NCBI GenBank assembly: GCA_002887195.1
Contig: PJAB01000045.1
Location: 1 to 53,378 of the forward strand
Source of the DNA: Chrysochromulina parva
Lineage: Eukaryota > Haptophyta > Prymnesiales > Chrysochromulinaceae
Direction of reading: 5' to 3'
Length of the DNA stretch: 53,378 nucleotides
Shown: positions 26,107 through 34,351 of the stretch, in pieces
Layout of the letters: every line of letters starts with the position of its first letter
How positions within the stretch are numbered: the stretch's first letter is position 1
Translations under genes and position numbers: made by a program
The notes under the pieces: model-generated
Databases searched by the model: none
What the model saw: the letters and a program-made list of their open reading frames with translations, nothing else
Told to the model about the DNA's origin: nothing

Positions 26107-28980
26107 ATGGTTGGCTTGACTCCAGAGCACGAGCCCGAGCAGGCTTCCAAACAGTTGGGCGACAGGGAAGGAACACCGACCGGGCCGATCACGCTTTCGG
26201 TGCACACGCTGCAGCTTGAGCCGCCGTTGCTGCGAGAGCTGAAGCAGACGAAGCAGCACGTGTGGATATCCATCGACCCGTTTGGTCGAGCCCACGAGCT
26301 CGAGGTACGGCTCCGCTCAAGCCGGCTTCGCCCCGCCTCGCTCGACCCGGTGTTGCTCGACGTGCACGAGCTACTGCCCCTTTCGCCGGGGACGCCGCTG
26401 TGGGAGCCTATGTGCGAGGCGCTCAATTCGGTCGAGGAGCAAGACTCGGACGTGTACTTTGTGCTCAAGGCCGGCCTGAACGCCGAGCACCCAGACGAGG
26501 TGATACATGTAACAGCCCCCGGGCTGAGCACTCCCGTCGACGCCGTCATGGCGGCGGCGATCGACGATGAGCAGGAGCTCGGTCTGGCGCACGTGAACCT
26601 CAAGGACCTGCTGAAGCGTGAGCACGAGCCGACAAACCAGGCCATTGACGTCCTCGATCGTCATGGCAAGCGCGTCGCCTCGATCAGCGTCACATTGACG
26701 GCTCTCGCATCGCTGCGCTATGCGCGCGGAGCCATCCTCGAGCAGATGCGCTCTGGCAAGGCAGCCGCAGTCATCCAAGGGGGACAGCGATTGGGGACAG
26801 GGGGACAGGGGGACAGGGGGACAGGGGGACAGCCGCAGTCAGGGGGGCAGCCGCAGTCAGGGGGGCAGCCGCAGTCAGGGGGGCAGCCGCAGTCAGGGGG
26901 ACGGCGATTGGGGCGCCGCCGGCGGATCGCGACGGCGGCGCCGGTGGCGAAGAAGGCGGTGGCGATGGCGGTGACGACAGTGGAGATGGCGGAGAAGACT
27001 GAGGAAGCTGTGGAGGCTGAGCAGAGGCGGGCAAGAAAGCCGAGCAAACAAGAAAAAGGCGTCTCCTTCTCGTTGTTCGAAAAGGAGCAACGGGCGGCCG
27101 CGGCGGAGATGGCGGAGATGATTGAGGGAGCTGTGAAGGCTGAGCGGAGGCAGGCAGCTGTGGAGGCTGAGCGGAGGCAGGCAGCTGTGGAGGCTGAGCG
27201 GAGGCAGGCAGCTGTGGAGGCTGAGCGGAGGCAGGCAGCTGTGGAGGCTGAGCGGAGGCAGGAAGCTGTGGAGGCTGAGCGGAGGCAGGCAGCTGTGGAG
27301 GCTGAGCGGAGGCAGGAAGCTGTGGAGGCTGAGCGGAGGCGGGCAAGAAAGCCGAGCAAAGAAGGAGAAGGAGAAGGCTTCTCCTTCTTCTCCTTCTTGG
27401 CCGCCACCTCCTTCTTACCCGAAAAGGAGCAACGGGCGGCGGCGGCAAAGGCAGCGCAACGCAATCGCAATCGCTTGATAACGAAGCGAGCAGCGATTGC
27501 AAAGGCACTCAAGGAACTGCACGCTTCACGCGTGGCGCAAGAAGCGGCGTGGGCAAAGGCGCAAAAGGGCTCTGCGGACAAGATCGAGAAGGAAGAGGTA
27601 GCCAAGCAGGAAGAGCTAGCTGCAGCCAGACGTGCCAAGGAGGAAGCCGTTGCCAGAGTGGTGAAGGCGGCCATCGAGGCGCGGGTCACGTCGTCAGCAC
27701 GAGCGGCAGCAAAGCTCAAGGAGGCGAGCGTGGTAGCGAAGCTCAAGAAGGCTTTGAGGGAGTGGCCGCGCATTGAGGGAGTAGCCGTCACGCCCGCACC
27801 TGAGTCTGCCGGAGGCGATGACGTGTTCATCAGCCCGCCCGACTTGGTCGTCGCGAAGGTTGACGAGAAGCTGACGCCGCGCAGTCGGAGAAATCGCATT
27901 CCCCGCGAAGAGGTCGGCAAAGTGAAGACAGTGGCACACACAGTTGAAGAGGTCGGCGAAGAGAGGGCATTGGCAAACACAGTGAAAGAGGTCGGCAAAG
28001 AGATGACAGTGGCACAAACAGTGGCACAAACAGTGGCACAAACAGTGGCACAGACAGTGGCACAGACAGTGGCACAGATGGTGTTGTCCACGAGGCTCGA
28101 CGTGCCGTTCAAGCCAGTACGCGCGTCGTCCGCTCGCCCATCAGCGAGGCAGCCAGGAGTGGGTCGAGTGCGGCCAGGGAGCCCACCTGATGAGGAACCC
28201 AATCAGCATGCAATCAGAGGAGTGGGTCGAGTGCGGCCACGGCAGTCTTTGGAGTCGCATGCCCTCGGCGACGATAGTGACGTCTTATTTGGAGCCGATG
28301 GGTCTCCGCTAGCGAGACGATGGAATCGCGCTCCACCTTGTTCCGATGGCTTCACCTTGTTTGGTTCCGACCCGATCTCGGTGCGTCGGTGGCCTGATCC
28401 ACAGGCTCGCACGCCCGCCGGCCCGTTCGCGAACTCGGCGTTCTCGAGAATCGCCGAGAAGAGCGCCGAGCAGAGCGCCAAGACGAGCGCCATACCGGGC
28501 GCCGAGTCGCAGCCTAGCAGATTGGTTAGCAGATTGGGGCAAGGCAACAGGGCGCACACGGAGCTCGAAGCCAGATGGCAGCTGTGGCAGAAGGCCAATA
28601 GCAGCTGGCTCCAAGAGCGAGAAGATCTGCTTTCGATCGTGCGGCGGCGCCGTGAGGGAGCCCACCTGATGAGGAATGCAATCAGCATGGAATCAGGGAC
28701 GCCATCCACGCCGGCAGCGCCCTCCCCACAAGAGGACGCAGAGGTGTGGACGATGGGGCAGGCCCCTAAGATGGGGCACCCGCTCCACTCGCCGGTGGGC
28801 CCGCCGCTGGGCCCGCCGATAGGCCGGAGACCACGGATCAAGCTGGGCTCCCCAGGGCACCACGCGCCGCGGCTGTCACACCATACTCCGAGAGTGCCTC
28901 TCACCCGAAGGCCGTGCTACGTGTTTGAGGAGCAGGTGGCGTTGCGGCCCTCGTCTGTCTCTCATCGTGTTACGGTGTAG
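26107..28980 (+). CDS. C2-like domain protein with long repetitive coiled coil (RPGRIP1-like N-terminus)
   Basis: Residues ~18-205 form a C2-like beta sandwich: ITLSVHTLQLEPPLLRELKQ, HVWISIDPFGRAHELEVRL, SDVYFVLKAG, ELGLAHVNLKDLLKREHEP and VLDRHGKRVASISVTLTAL. The order resembles the C2 domains of RPGRIP1 and related transition-zone proteins; the assignment is tentative. Next is AILEQMRSGKAAAVIQ, shared with the preceding ARM gene, then G-rich repeats (GGQPQS) and a coiled coil with eight AVEAERRQ(A/E) units. Two RRARKPSK...EKEQRAAAA blocks, (AQTV)6 and a Ser/Pro-rich tail ending ELEARWQLWQKANSSWLQER follow. 957 aa with no intron needed. Two ~41-bp copies of an element resembling an antisense introner lie near the end. 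Basal-body or transition-zone role is inference. Confidence 0.6.
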   Translation: MVGLTPEHEPEQASKQLGDREGTPTGPITLSVHTLQLEPPLLRELKQTKQHVWISIDPFGRAHELEVRLRSSRLRPASLDPVLLDVHELLPLSPGTPLWEPMCEALNSVEEQDSDVYFVLKAGLNAEHPDEVIHVTAPGLSTPVDAVMAAAIDDEQELGLAHVNLKDLLKREHEPTNQAIDVLDRHGKRVASISVTLTALASLRYARGAILEQMRSGKAAAVIQGGQRLGTGGQGDRGTGGQPQSGGQPQSGGQPQSGGQPQSGGRRLGRRRRIATAAPVAKKAVAMAVTTVEMAEKTEEAVEAEQRRARKPSKQEKGVSFSLFEKEQRAAAAEMAEMIEGAVKAERRQAAVEAERRQAAVEAERRQAAVEAERRQAAVEAERRQEAVEAERRQAAVEAERRQEAVEAERRRARKPSKEGEGEGFSFFSFLAATSFLPEKEQRAAAAKAAQRNRNRLITKRAAIAKALKELHASRVAQEAAWAKAQKGSADKIEKEEVAKQEELAAARRAKEEAVARVVKAAIEARVTSSARAAAKLKEASVVAKLKKALREWPRIEGVAVTPAPESAGGDDVFISPPDLVVAKVDEKLTPRSRRNRIPREEVGKVKTVAHTVEEVGEERALANTVKEVGKEMTVAQTVAQTVAQTVAQTVAQTVAQMVLSTRLDVPFKPVRASSARPSARQPGVGRVRPGSPPDEEPNQHAIRGVGRVRPRQSLESHALGDDSDVLFGADGSPLARRWNRAPPCSDGFTLFGSDPISVRRWPDPQARTPAGPFANSAFSRIAEKSAEQSAKTSAIPGAESQPSRLVSRLGQGNRAHTELEARWQLWQKANSSWLQEREDLLSIVRRRREGAHLMRNAISMESGTPSTPAAPSPQEDAEVWTMGQAPKMGHPLHSPVGPPLGPPIGRRPRIKLGSPGHHAPRLSHHTPRVPLTRRPCYVFEEQVALRPSSVSHRVTV
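26778..26911 (+). repeat. G-rich minisatellite (GGGGGACA and CAGCCGCAGTCAGGGGGG units)
   Basis: Five short GGGGGACA units, then four 18-bp units encoding GGQPQS. The array is bordered by near copies of GGGGGACAGCGATTGGGG at both ends. Many G-runs on one strand make G-quadruplexes likely. Confidence 0.8.
27130..27345 (+). repeat. 27-bp tandem repeat, eight copies (AVEAERRQA)
   Basis: Near-identical units GCTGTGGAGGCTGAGCGGAG plus GCAGGCA encode a charged alpha-helical coiled-coil repeat. Only the last codons vary (A/E, Q/R). Confidence 0.9.
28012..28083 (+). repeat. 12-bp tandem repeat, six copies (AQTV)
   Basis: GCACAAACAGTG repeated in frame, later copies with CAGACAGTG. Confidence 0.9.
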
Positions 28981-29143
28981 TCGAGGTCGTCACGACGTGG
29001 TTTTGTGTGTGAGAGTGAGCGGAGGGAGGTCACTGCTGACGCGTACGCCCAACTCGGACCTTTTCAAACTCGAAAACTTATTCACAGCACACAATACCCG
29101 TTCACAGTCAAGTTTGTAATTCGACACCACAGCAAAACCGAGG

Positions 29144-29758
29144 ATGGCCACCTCCGAACCGGTGTTCGACTTGCAAACGGGCGAGTTGTGCAACCTAACG
29201 GTGCCAGGCCCGCTTCCAGAGGGCTGGCACGCCGTCTTGGACCGCCGCTGCGGCCCAACCGGCCAGCTTCTCTTCTACAACGAGGAGACCGAGGAGCTGT
29301 TGACGACCATGCCCGGCGCGGCAGCGGTCGAGCAGAAGAGACTTTTGGCCGCCGAATTCGCGCGCACGCGCGGCGACTTGGAGGGTTTCCTTGCGGGCGC
29401 TGCCCAGGCTCAAACTTCTGCGCTGCTGCAGAAGATAGAAAGGCTCGAGCAGATGCAGCGCGACCGAATTCGGAGTGATAGGTTGCGCTTCGAGTTGGAG
29501 CAGGACGTTCGGTCGAGCGGGGTGGAGGGCGGATGGAACGGTTACAATGCCCTCGTGCAGGGCGTCAAACGTGCTGCGCGCAGTCATCCGCTCGGCAATC
29601 GGCAAAAGGTGCAAACGGCGGAGGTGACCAGGATGGAATATGAGCGCTATGTGGCCCTGCAATCCTTATGGCAATACATGTACTGCGGATTGTGCCTTAT
29701 GTGTGTGACCGTGGTCGTCTTATTGCTCGCGTCGGTGCATATCGCGCGGCGCCTGTGA
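29144..29758 (+). CDS. Tail-anchored protein with WW-like motif
   Basis: Residues ~20-58 (GPLPEGWHAVLDRRCGPTGQ then LLFYNEETEELLTTMP) follow the WW pattern: LPxGW, a G turn, YxN and xT before P. The second Trp is replaced, so Pro-ligand binding may be weak. A long helix follows (KRLLAAEFARTRGDLEGFLA, LLQKIERLEQMQRDRIRSDR), probably a coiled coil. The last 30 residues are a single membrane helix (LCLMCVTVVVLLLASVHIA) ending ARRL, so the protein is C-tail anchored and SNARE-like in layout, though I see no SNARE motif. 204 aa. Two TTCACA copies (29081, 29101) precede the ATG, the nearer by 37 nt. Confidence 0.65.
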   Translation: MATSEPVFDLQTGELCNLTVPGPLPEGWHAVLDRRCGPTGQLLFYNEETEELLTTMPGAAAVEQKRLLAAEFARTRGDLEGFLAGAAQAQTSALLQKIERLEQMQRDRIRSDRLRFELEQDVRSSGVEGGWNGYNALVQGVKRAARSHPLGNRQKVQTAEVTRMEYERYVALQSLWQYMYCGLCLMCVTVVVLLLASVHIARRL

Positions 29759-30100
29759 AACACTTTTGGCTCACGCGCTTGTATTAAAACTCGCGGTGTG
29801 TGACGGCCCGAGGAACCGCAGCAACCACGCCCGGCGCGGGTCGTGTTCACCACGAGCCCGCGCCGCGACCAGCCGACCCGAGCCTATCCAGTCGGCAGTT
29901 ACGCTGCATCTGCCTATCCAGTGGCGCTGCTCTCTCGAGCGCCGTCTCGAGCGCGCTCTGCTGCTCCCTCCGCGTGCGGTGTGGCGTGTAAGGCCAACGC
30001 GCTCCGCTGCGATCACTCCCCTCGCGTGGTGTGTAGGGCCACACGACATACTCTGTTGCTCCATGTGGGCGCGTTTGCTCGCGTCGCTGCAGCAAGCAGC
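29759..30100. other. Convergent spacer
   Basis: No gene is supported. The 3' ends of the WW-like gene (+) and the next gene (-) meet here. Confidence 0.45.
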
Positions 30101-31138
30101 TTACATCTTGCGCAGGCGCATGAAGTAGCCACGTGGCGTGTTCCCTTTCTGGTGGGCCCACGAATCTGGTGGCGGCGAGATTGCCGGTGGCGGTGGCGAT
30201 GGCAGGGACGGCTGGTTGGGGGCCGCTCGCACCGAGATACCCTTGAGCGCCTCGGTCACCTTCTTTGGGTCGTTGTGCTGGGTGGCGCTGGATGTTCCAG
30301 TGACGTTCATGCAGGACTCTTTCTCATGGCTCGTTCGAGGCGCTGGGTCCGCTCGGGCTGCAGGTCGAGGCGCCTTCCCCGCCTTCGCCTCTGCCACTTT
30401 CGCCATCAACTCCATGATCGAAGTGGGCGATGGCTCCGCACCAGGGGCCCAGAGTGCATCATCAGCCGACTGGGCCGCCACACCTGCCCTGGGCTTCGTC
30501 ACACCTGCTCGGGCGCAAAGTGGATCGGAAGCGTGCGTGCGGCGCTCTGTTGAGGCGCTCGTGACGGCGCGCTTGCCGTCACCAGGGGGGATCTGCCCGG
30601 CAGCACCCGGCAGTGCCGGCGGTGCTGATGGCGACGGTGATGGGGACGGTGATGGCGACGGCGACTGTACATCATCGACCCGCGGCTGAGCCTTCATGCC
30701 GTGCGCGGTGGCCGCCGGATGACGCTTCTTCTGGGCTACAGGGCGGAGAAGATGGAGAGGGCGATGGCCTTCACTCGTCGCGCCACTCGTCGCGCCACTC
30801 GTTGCGCCGCGCGTCGCGCCGCGCGTCGCGCCGTCGCTCGTCGCGCCGCTGCTTGCCGAGGACCGCCATGAGGTAACTCCGCTAACTGGGAAGAAAGCGT
30901 GTGCACTGGTAAATTTGTCTGTCATCTCGTCCTCCCTGATGCTGCGCAGGTTGCGCCGCTCGTCAGACGGCAGTCCGCTTTGCACCACGGGGCGCCGATC
31001 AGACGGCGGTCCGCTTTGCAGCAGGAGCCGCAATTCCTGCAGCTCGTCGAGTTCTTCTGATGAATCCTGTGCCAAATGCCGGAGAGCCCACCGTTCTTCT
31101 GTAGCCCACCGTTCTTCCATCGACTTTACGAGCTCCAT
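30101..31138 (-). CDS. Unknown, largely disordered protein
   Basis: No family is recognised. It starts MELVKSMEERWATEERWALR with a short charged helix (SSEELDELQELRLLLQSG). It then has tandem low-complexity repeats (SDRRPVVQSG/SDERRN, GATRGATSGATSGATS, SPSPSPSPSPS), a helix SIMELMAKVAEAKAGKAPRP, and DPKKVTEALKGISVRAA. It ends PRGYFMRLRKM, a basic amphipathic tail. Codon use and GC match the neighbours and no stop interrupts 345 codons, but conservation cannot be judged. No TTCACA hexamer is seen upstream. Confidence 0.4.
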   Translation of the reverse strand: MELVKSMEERWATEERWALRHLAQDSSEELDELQELRLLLQSGPPSDRRPVVQSGLPSDERRNLRSIREDEMTDKFTSAHAFFPVSGVTSWRSSASSGATSDGATRGATRGATSGATSGATSEGHRPLHLLRPVAQKKRHPAATAHGMKAQPRVDDVQSPSPSPSPSPSPSAPPALPGAAGQIPPGDGKRAVTSASTERRTHASDPLCARAGVTKPRAGVAAQSADDALWAPGAEPSPTSIMELMAKVAEAKAGKAPRPAARADPAPRTSHEKESCMNVTGTSSATQHNDPKKVTEALKGISVRAAPNQPSLPSPPPPAISPPPDSWAHQKGNTPRGYFMRLRKM

Positions 31139-31600
31139 CTGCTTTGCGAACTCCGCCTAGGCGCCGAGAATGGTAGCTGGGCCTCTGAGAGACGTCACTG
31201 TCTCTGTCCTCGTGTAGCAGGGCAGGATGAGGGCTGCTGCTGTGGCGTGCCTTGGCAATTGAGAAGGAGAATGAGAAGGTCGATAAATAAGGATTTTGTG
31301 GAAACTTGTATGTTCTGCCGTTTCAAGAGTTCAAAAATGTTGAGTGAGTGAGTTCGCGGGTGCGTTGGTGGTCCCCGCGGGCCGAAACAAGGTGTACACA
31401 CATGAGACATGCCCCACTTTCATTTTTTTTTCCTGAGTCGTTGCGAGAAGTACATGTACTACAAACTTCTTCGCGTCTCCGGCGCGTCGTTCGTGAACAA
31501 GGAAAAATGCAGGCCTTTTCGTTTCCCTCTGATGAGTCACCCTCACAGAGCCCGCCCGCCCCTTGATGAGGGATGTTATTGACGTTTACTGCTCGACAAA
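31139..31600. other. Divergent spacer, no clear gene
   Basis: Lower GC, with short poly-T (31424-31432) and a TGTACTACAAACTT-type stretch. No TTCACA is seen before the next gene; only a CTCACAG near 31550. Confidence 0.45.
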
Positions 31601-32989
31601 ATGGTGCCGTCCGAATTCCACATTCTTGAGGCGGTCGCTCGCGTAGCGCTCCTCGGCGACGGCACCCACTTCGTCCAATGCACGGGATCGCTGATCGTGA
31701 AAGGCAGACGGCTGGTACACGTGCCATCACCAGATGGACCTGACAACCAAGCCGTCGATGTGTGGGACCGCAGCCTCGACGATGACGGTTGTGCCATCTT
31801 CTGGACCGTCCCTTGCATTGAGCTGGGCTGCTCCATGCAAGGCGGTGGTATCACATTGCTGCGCTTTGAGCACTCTGATTTTCCTGCGCGCGAACGGCTT
31901 GCGATGATGCTGGGTCTGCCTCCGCCGTCAGAGCTCTCCAACGATGTCGATGAGGGTGGCTTGTTTGCGGCAGCGGTGGCAGAGGAGGCGGCAATGTCGA
32001 TCCAGATTGGCGGCCAAGCGGCGGCTCGGTGCATCAAAAGCGGCGCCGCCGTCATCACCGACGGGCTCGTGTGTGCTCTGTCCGAGATCCGAACCCACGT
32101 GCAGCCAGATGAGAGGGAGGCCTTCGTGGCTCCCGAGGTGATACAGGTAGTCAACACGACTCGGACCGTCGCCAACGCCGCCCTGCGCTTCACGGGCATG
32201 GTGGGCTCGGGCGTCGCTGCGGTCGCCGGCGCCATCGGCACGGCAGCAGCTCAGCATCTTGGTACGAACCAGCCGGATACCCCGACCGTCGCGGCACTTA
32301 AGGTGATCGGCGGTGCTTCGATCTCCGCCATCTGTACGATTGGGCAGGAGCTCGAACATTCCGCGGTCGAGATCGGTAAGACGAGCGGCGCGGTGGTCGA
32401 GGCGGCGGTGCGCCACAAGTGGGGCGACGAGGCGGGGCAGTGCTCGCACGCCGCATGCACGGCAGGTGATTGCCACTGATTGCGTCTGATTGCGTCTGAT
32501 TGCGTCTGATTGCGACTGATTGCGACTGATCGCCACTGATTACGTCGCATTACGGCAGTGGGCGAGGCCGCGCTTACAGCATTGAACGTGACGATGCTAG
32601 GACGACGAGAGTTCGTCATCGCGACTGCGAAGGCGGCTTTGCGCACGACCGCCTCCGATAAAGAGACGGAGGCGGCGGCATCATCCGCTTCGGATGCTCC
32701 TGCGACGGCAGAGGTCATTGAAGAGATCGCAGTGGATGGCGTGCTGAGCGTGCACGAGGCGAGGAGGCGGCTCGAGGGCAGGCAGCTGCTTCAACAGATC
32801 GAGGGCAGCCTCTTGATCGATTTCGACGAGAGCAGCGAGGCAGCACTGCCCCCCCCTTCAGTAGACGAGGGCAGCCTTTTGATCGATTTCGATCAGAGCG
32901 GAGCGACAGCACTGCCTCCTTCAATAGAGCTACATGCGCCGCCTCGACCCCACCCCACGAACGACGTACGGTGGGCATCAGTCGACTGA
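31601..32989 (+). CDS. Senescence/spartin-domain protein with two clathrin-box-like motifs
   Basis: Two exons, 31601-32465 and 32559-32989 (431 aa, phase-1 junction). The middle matches the plant-senescence/spartin C-terminal domain: VIQVVNTTRTVANAALRFTG, MVGSGVAAVAGAIGTAAAQH, VIGGASISAICTIGQELEHS then AVEIGKTSGAVVEAAVRHKW, with Gly/Ala-rich amphipathic helices that associate with lipid droplets and membranes. The N-terminal ~100 residues are a beta-rich domain. Exon 2 continues with the coherent GEAALTALNVTMLGRREFVI. The C-terminus contains EGSLLIDFDESS and, 22 residues later, EGSLLIDFDQSG; L-I-D-F-D fits the clathrin-box pattern. Without splicing the frame ends inside the repeat intron. Confidence 0.75.
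32466..32558 (+). other. Predicted 93-nt phase-1 intron of TGATTGC repeats
   Basis: GTGATTGCCACTGATTGCGT continues as eight imperfect CTGATTGCG units and ends ACGGCAG. The exon end CACGGCAG is echoed at the intron end (TACGGCAG). Confidence 0.8.
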
Positions 32990-33327
32990 CGACGAGTCCG
33001 ACGGACGACATAGAGCTTTACCTCGTAGTCTTCTGACCAGTCAACCCGTCTCGCCGCGCTCCGCTCTAGGGCAGGGACGGACGACGAGCTGGGCCAGGGG
33101 TCGGCGGCCGTGGGCCGATCGCGGCGGTGTGTACGTTATGATATGAGGGTGTTTCTCTCGTATATATAAAAATCGATACACAAACTATTACTCTAGAAGT
33201 ACTTTATAGTACAACGTGTCCAACATAATCTACACTGTAACTTGGCCTAAGCATCGCACTGCCATTACGTCGCCCATCTCCGCGCCCGAGTCAGACGCAG
33301 GCCTCGTGGCGACAGTTCATTTCCCTC
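32990..33327. other. Convergent spacer with AT-rich segment
   Basis: Bases ~33140-33240 are AT-rich (TATATATAAAAATCG). No gene is seen; 3' UTRs are expected. Confidence 0.45.
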
Positions 33328-34218
33328 TCACGTGGCCTGCGTCGATTTGGCCGTTGGCTTGGGAGCCCGCGCACCGAAGATGGTTGAACCGACCCGCACG
33401 TGGGAGGCGCCAGCCGTGAGCGCATCCTCGAAGTCGTGCGACATGCCCATCGACATGGCGAGCTCCTCTGGGGTGCCCAGGCCCAGATCGCCTGCTACGG
33501 CCACACGGCACTGCCGAAGGCATGCAAAGTCAACGTCCGAACCGCCTTCCTCAGCTGAGTACTTACCGATGCACATGAGCCCGATGAGGTCGAGCGCCGC
33601 GCAGCTCGAGCGCACGGCGCGGCAGAGCGCCGGGCAGTCGGCCGGCGCGCACCCCGACTTGGATTCCTCACCCGAGGTGTTCACCTGTACGAAGACACGC
33701 AGCCGCTGCTCGGGTGGCCGCAGTGCGGCCGCGCGCTTTTGGAGCTCTTGCGCGAGCTTGAGCGTGTCGACCGTGTGCACGGCGTACAGGTTGGGCACCT
33801 TGAGCAGATCCTTGACCTTGTTCGACTGGAGGTGGCCGATGAAGTGCCAGCGGATGTCGCCCGGCAGCAGCGGCGCCTTATCAATCACCTCTTGCACGTA
33901 GTTCTCCCCGAAGTCGCGCTGGCCTGCGTCGTATGCCTCACGGAGCAGCTCTACGGGCTTCGTCTTCGAAACAGCGACGAGCGTCGCCGTAGCGGGTCCG
34001 GAAGCGGCCATTCGCGCGCGCACACTCTTCAGGTTGTGGACTACGTCCGACTCCTCCACCGTCACGACGTCCTTGGCGACTACGTCCAGCTGCTGCACGG
34101 GCGCAGCTTGTGCAGACAGCCGTACGTCGCCGGAGAGAAGCCTACGACGTCGCACCATGAGATAGAGGGCGCTTGCAGCGACGACGAGAACGACGAACGC
34201 ATATTCGGACCGCGCCAT
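33328..34218 (-). CDS. PLP homeostasis protein (YggS/PROSC family) with N-terminal membrane anchor
   Basis: The domain from about residue 55 is a full YggS/PROSC: VAVSKTKPVELLREAYDAGQ (Lys85 binds PLP), FGENYVQEVIDK, IRWHFIGHLQSNKVKDLLK, VHTVDTLKLAQEL, VFVQVNTSGEESKSG, GLMCIGKY, LSMGMS-type LAMSMGMSHDFEDA and VRVGSTIFGAR. These are single-domain fold-type III PLP proteins without proven enzyme activity that buffer cellular PLP. Unusually, the first ~55 residues are a hydrophobic helix (YAFVVLVVAASALYLMV) followed by RRRR, so this copy is anchored to or inside a membrane compartment, possibly an organelle. 296 aa. Two TTCACA copies (sense) are 24-41 nt before the ATG. Confidence 0.92.
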   Translation of the reverse strand: MARSEYAFVVLVVAASALYLMVRRRRLLSGDVRLSAQAAPVQQLDVVAKDVVTVEESDVVHNLKSVRARMAASGPATATLVAVSKTKPVELLREAYDAGQRDFGENYVQEVIDKAPLLPGDIRWHFIGHLQSNKVKDLLKVPNLYAVHTVDTLKLAQELQKRAAALRPPEQRLRVFVQVNTSGEESKSGCAPADCPALCRAVRSSCAALDLIGLMCIGKYSAEEGGSDVDFACLRQCRVAVAGDLGLGTPEELAMSMGMSHDFEDALTAGASHVRVGSTIFGARAPKPTAKSTQAT

Positions 34219-34297
34219 CGAGAGGGCAGAGAACGGGGCACTGTGAAGATTGGTGTGAATTCAGCTGTTTTCCTGTGTGGAAAACACGACACGCGAG

Positions 34298-34333
34298 GTG
34301 AAAGTGTGAAAGTGTGAAAGGGTGAAAGTGTGA
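34298..34333 (+). repeat. GTGTGAAA short tandem repeat
   Basis: GTGAAAGTGTGAAAGTGTGA continues to about four copies between two minus-strand genes. On the minus strand it reads TTTCACAC, related to the TTCACA element. Confidence 0.7.
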
Positions 34334-34351
34334 TTTTGGTACCTTTCGACG

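Noticed and set aside
27130..27345. Regular 27-bp repeats resembling a CRISPR array
   Set aside because: No spacers; units are directly adjacent, in frame and coding.
26718..28904. Two long minus-strand open frames opposite the C2 protein gene
   Set aside because: Ser/Ala/Cys-rich shadows of the coiled-coil repeats; the plus frame has the C2-like domain and helical repeats.
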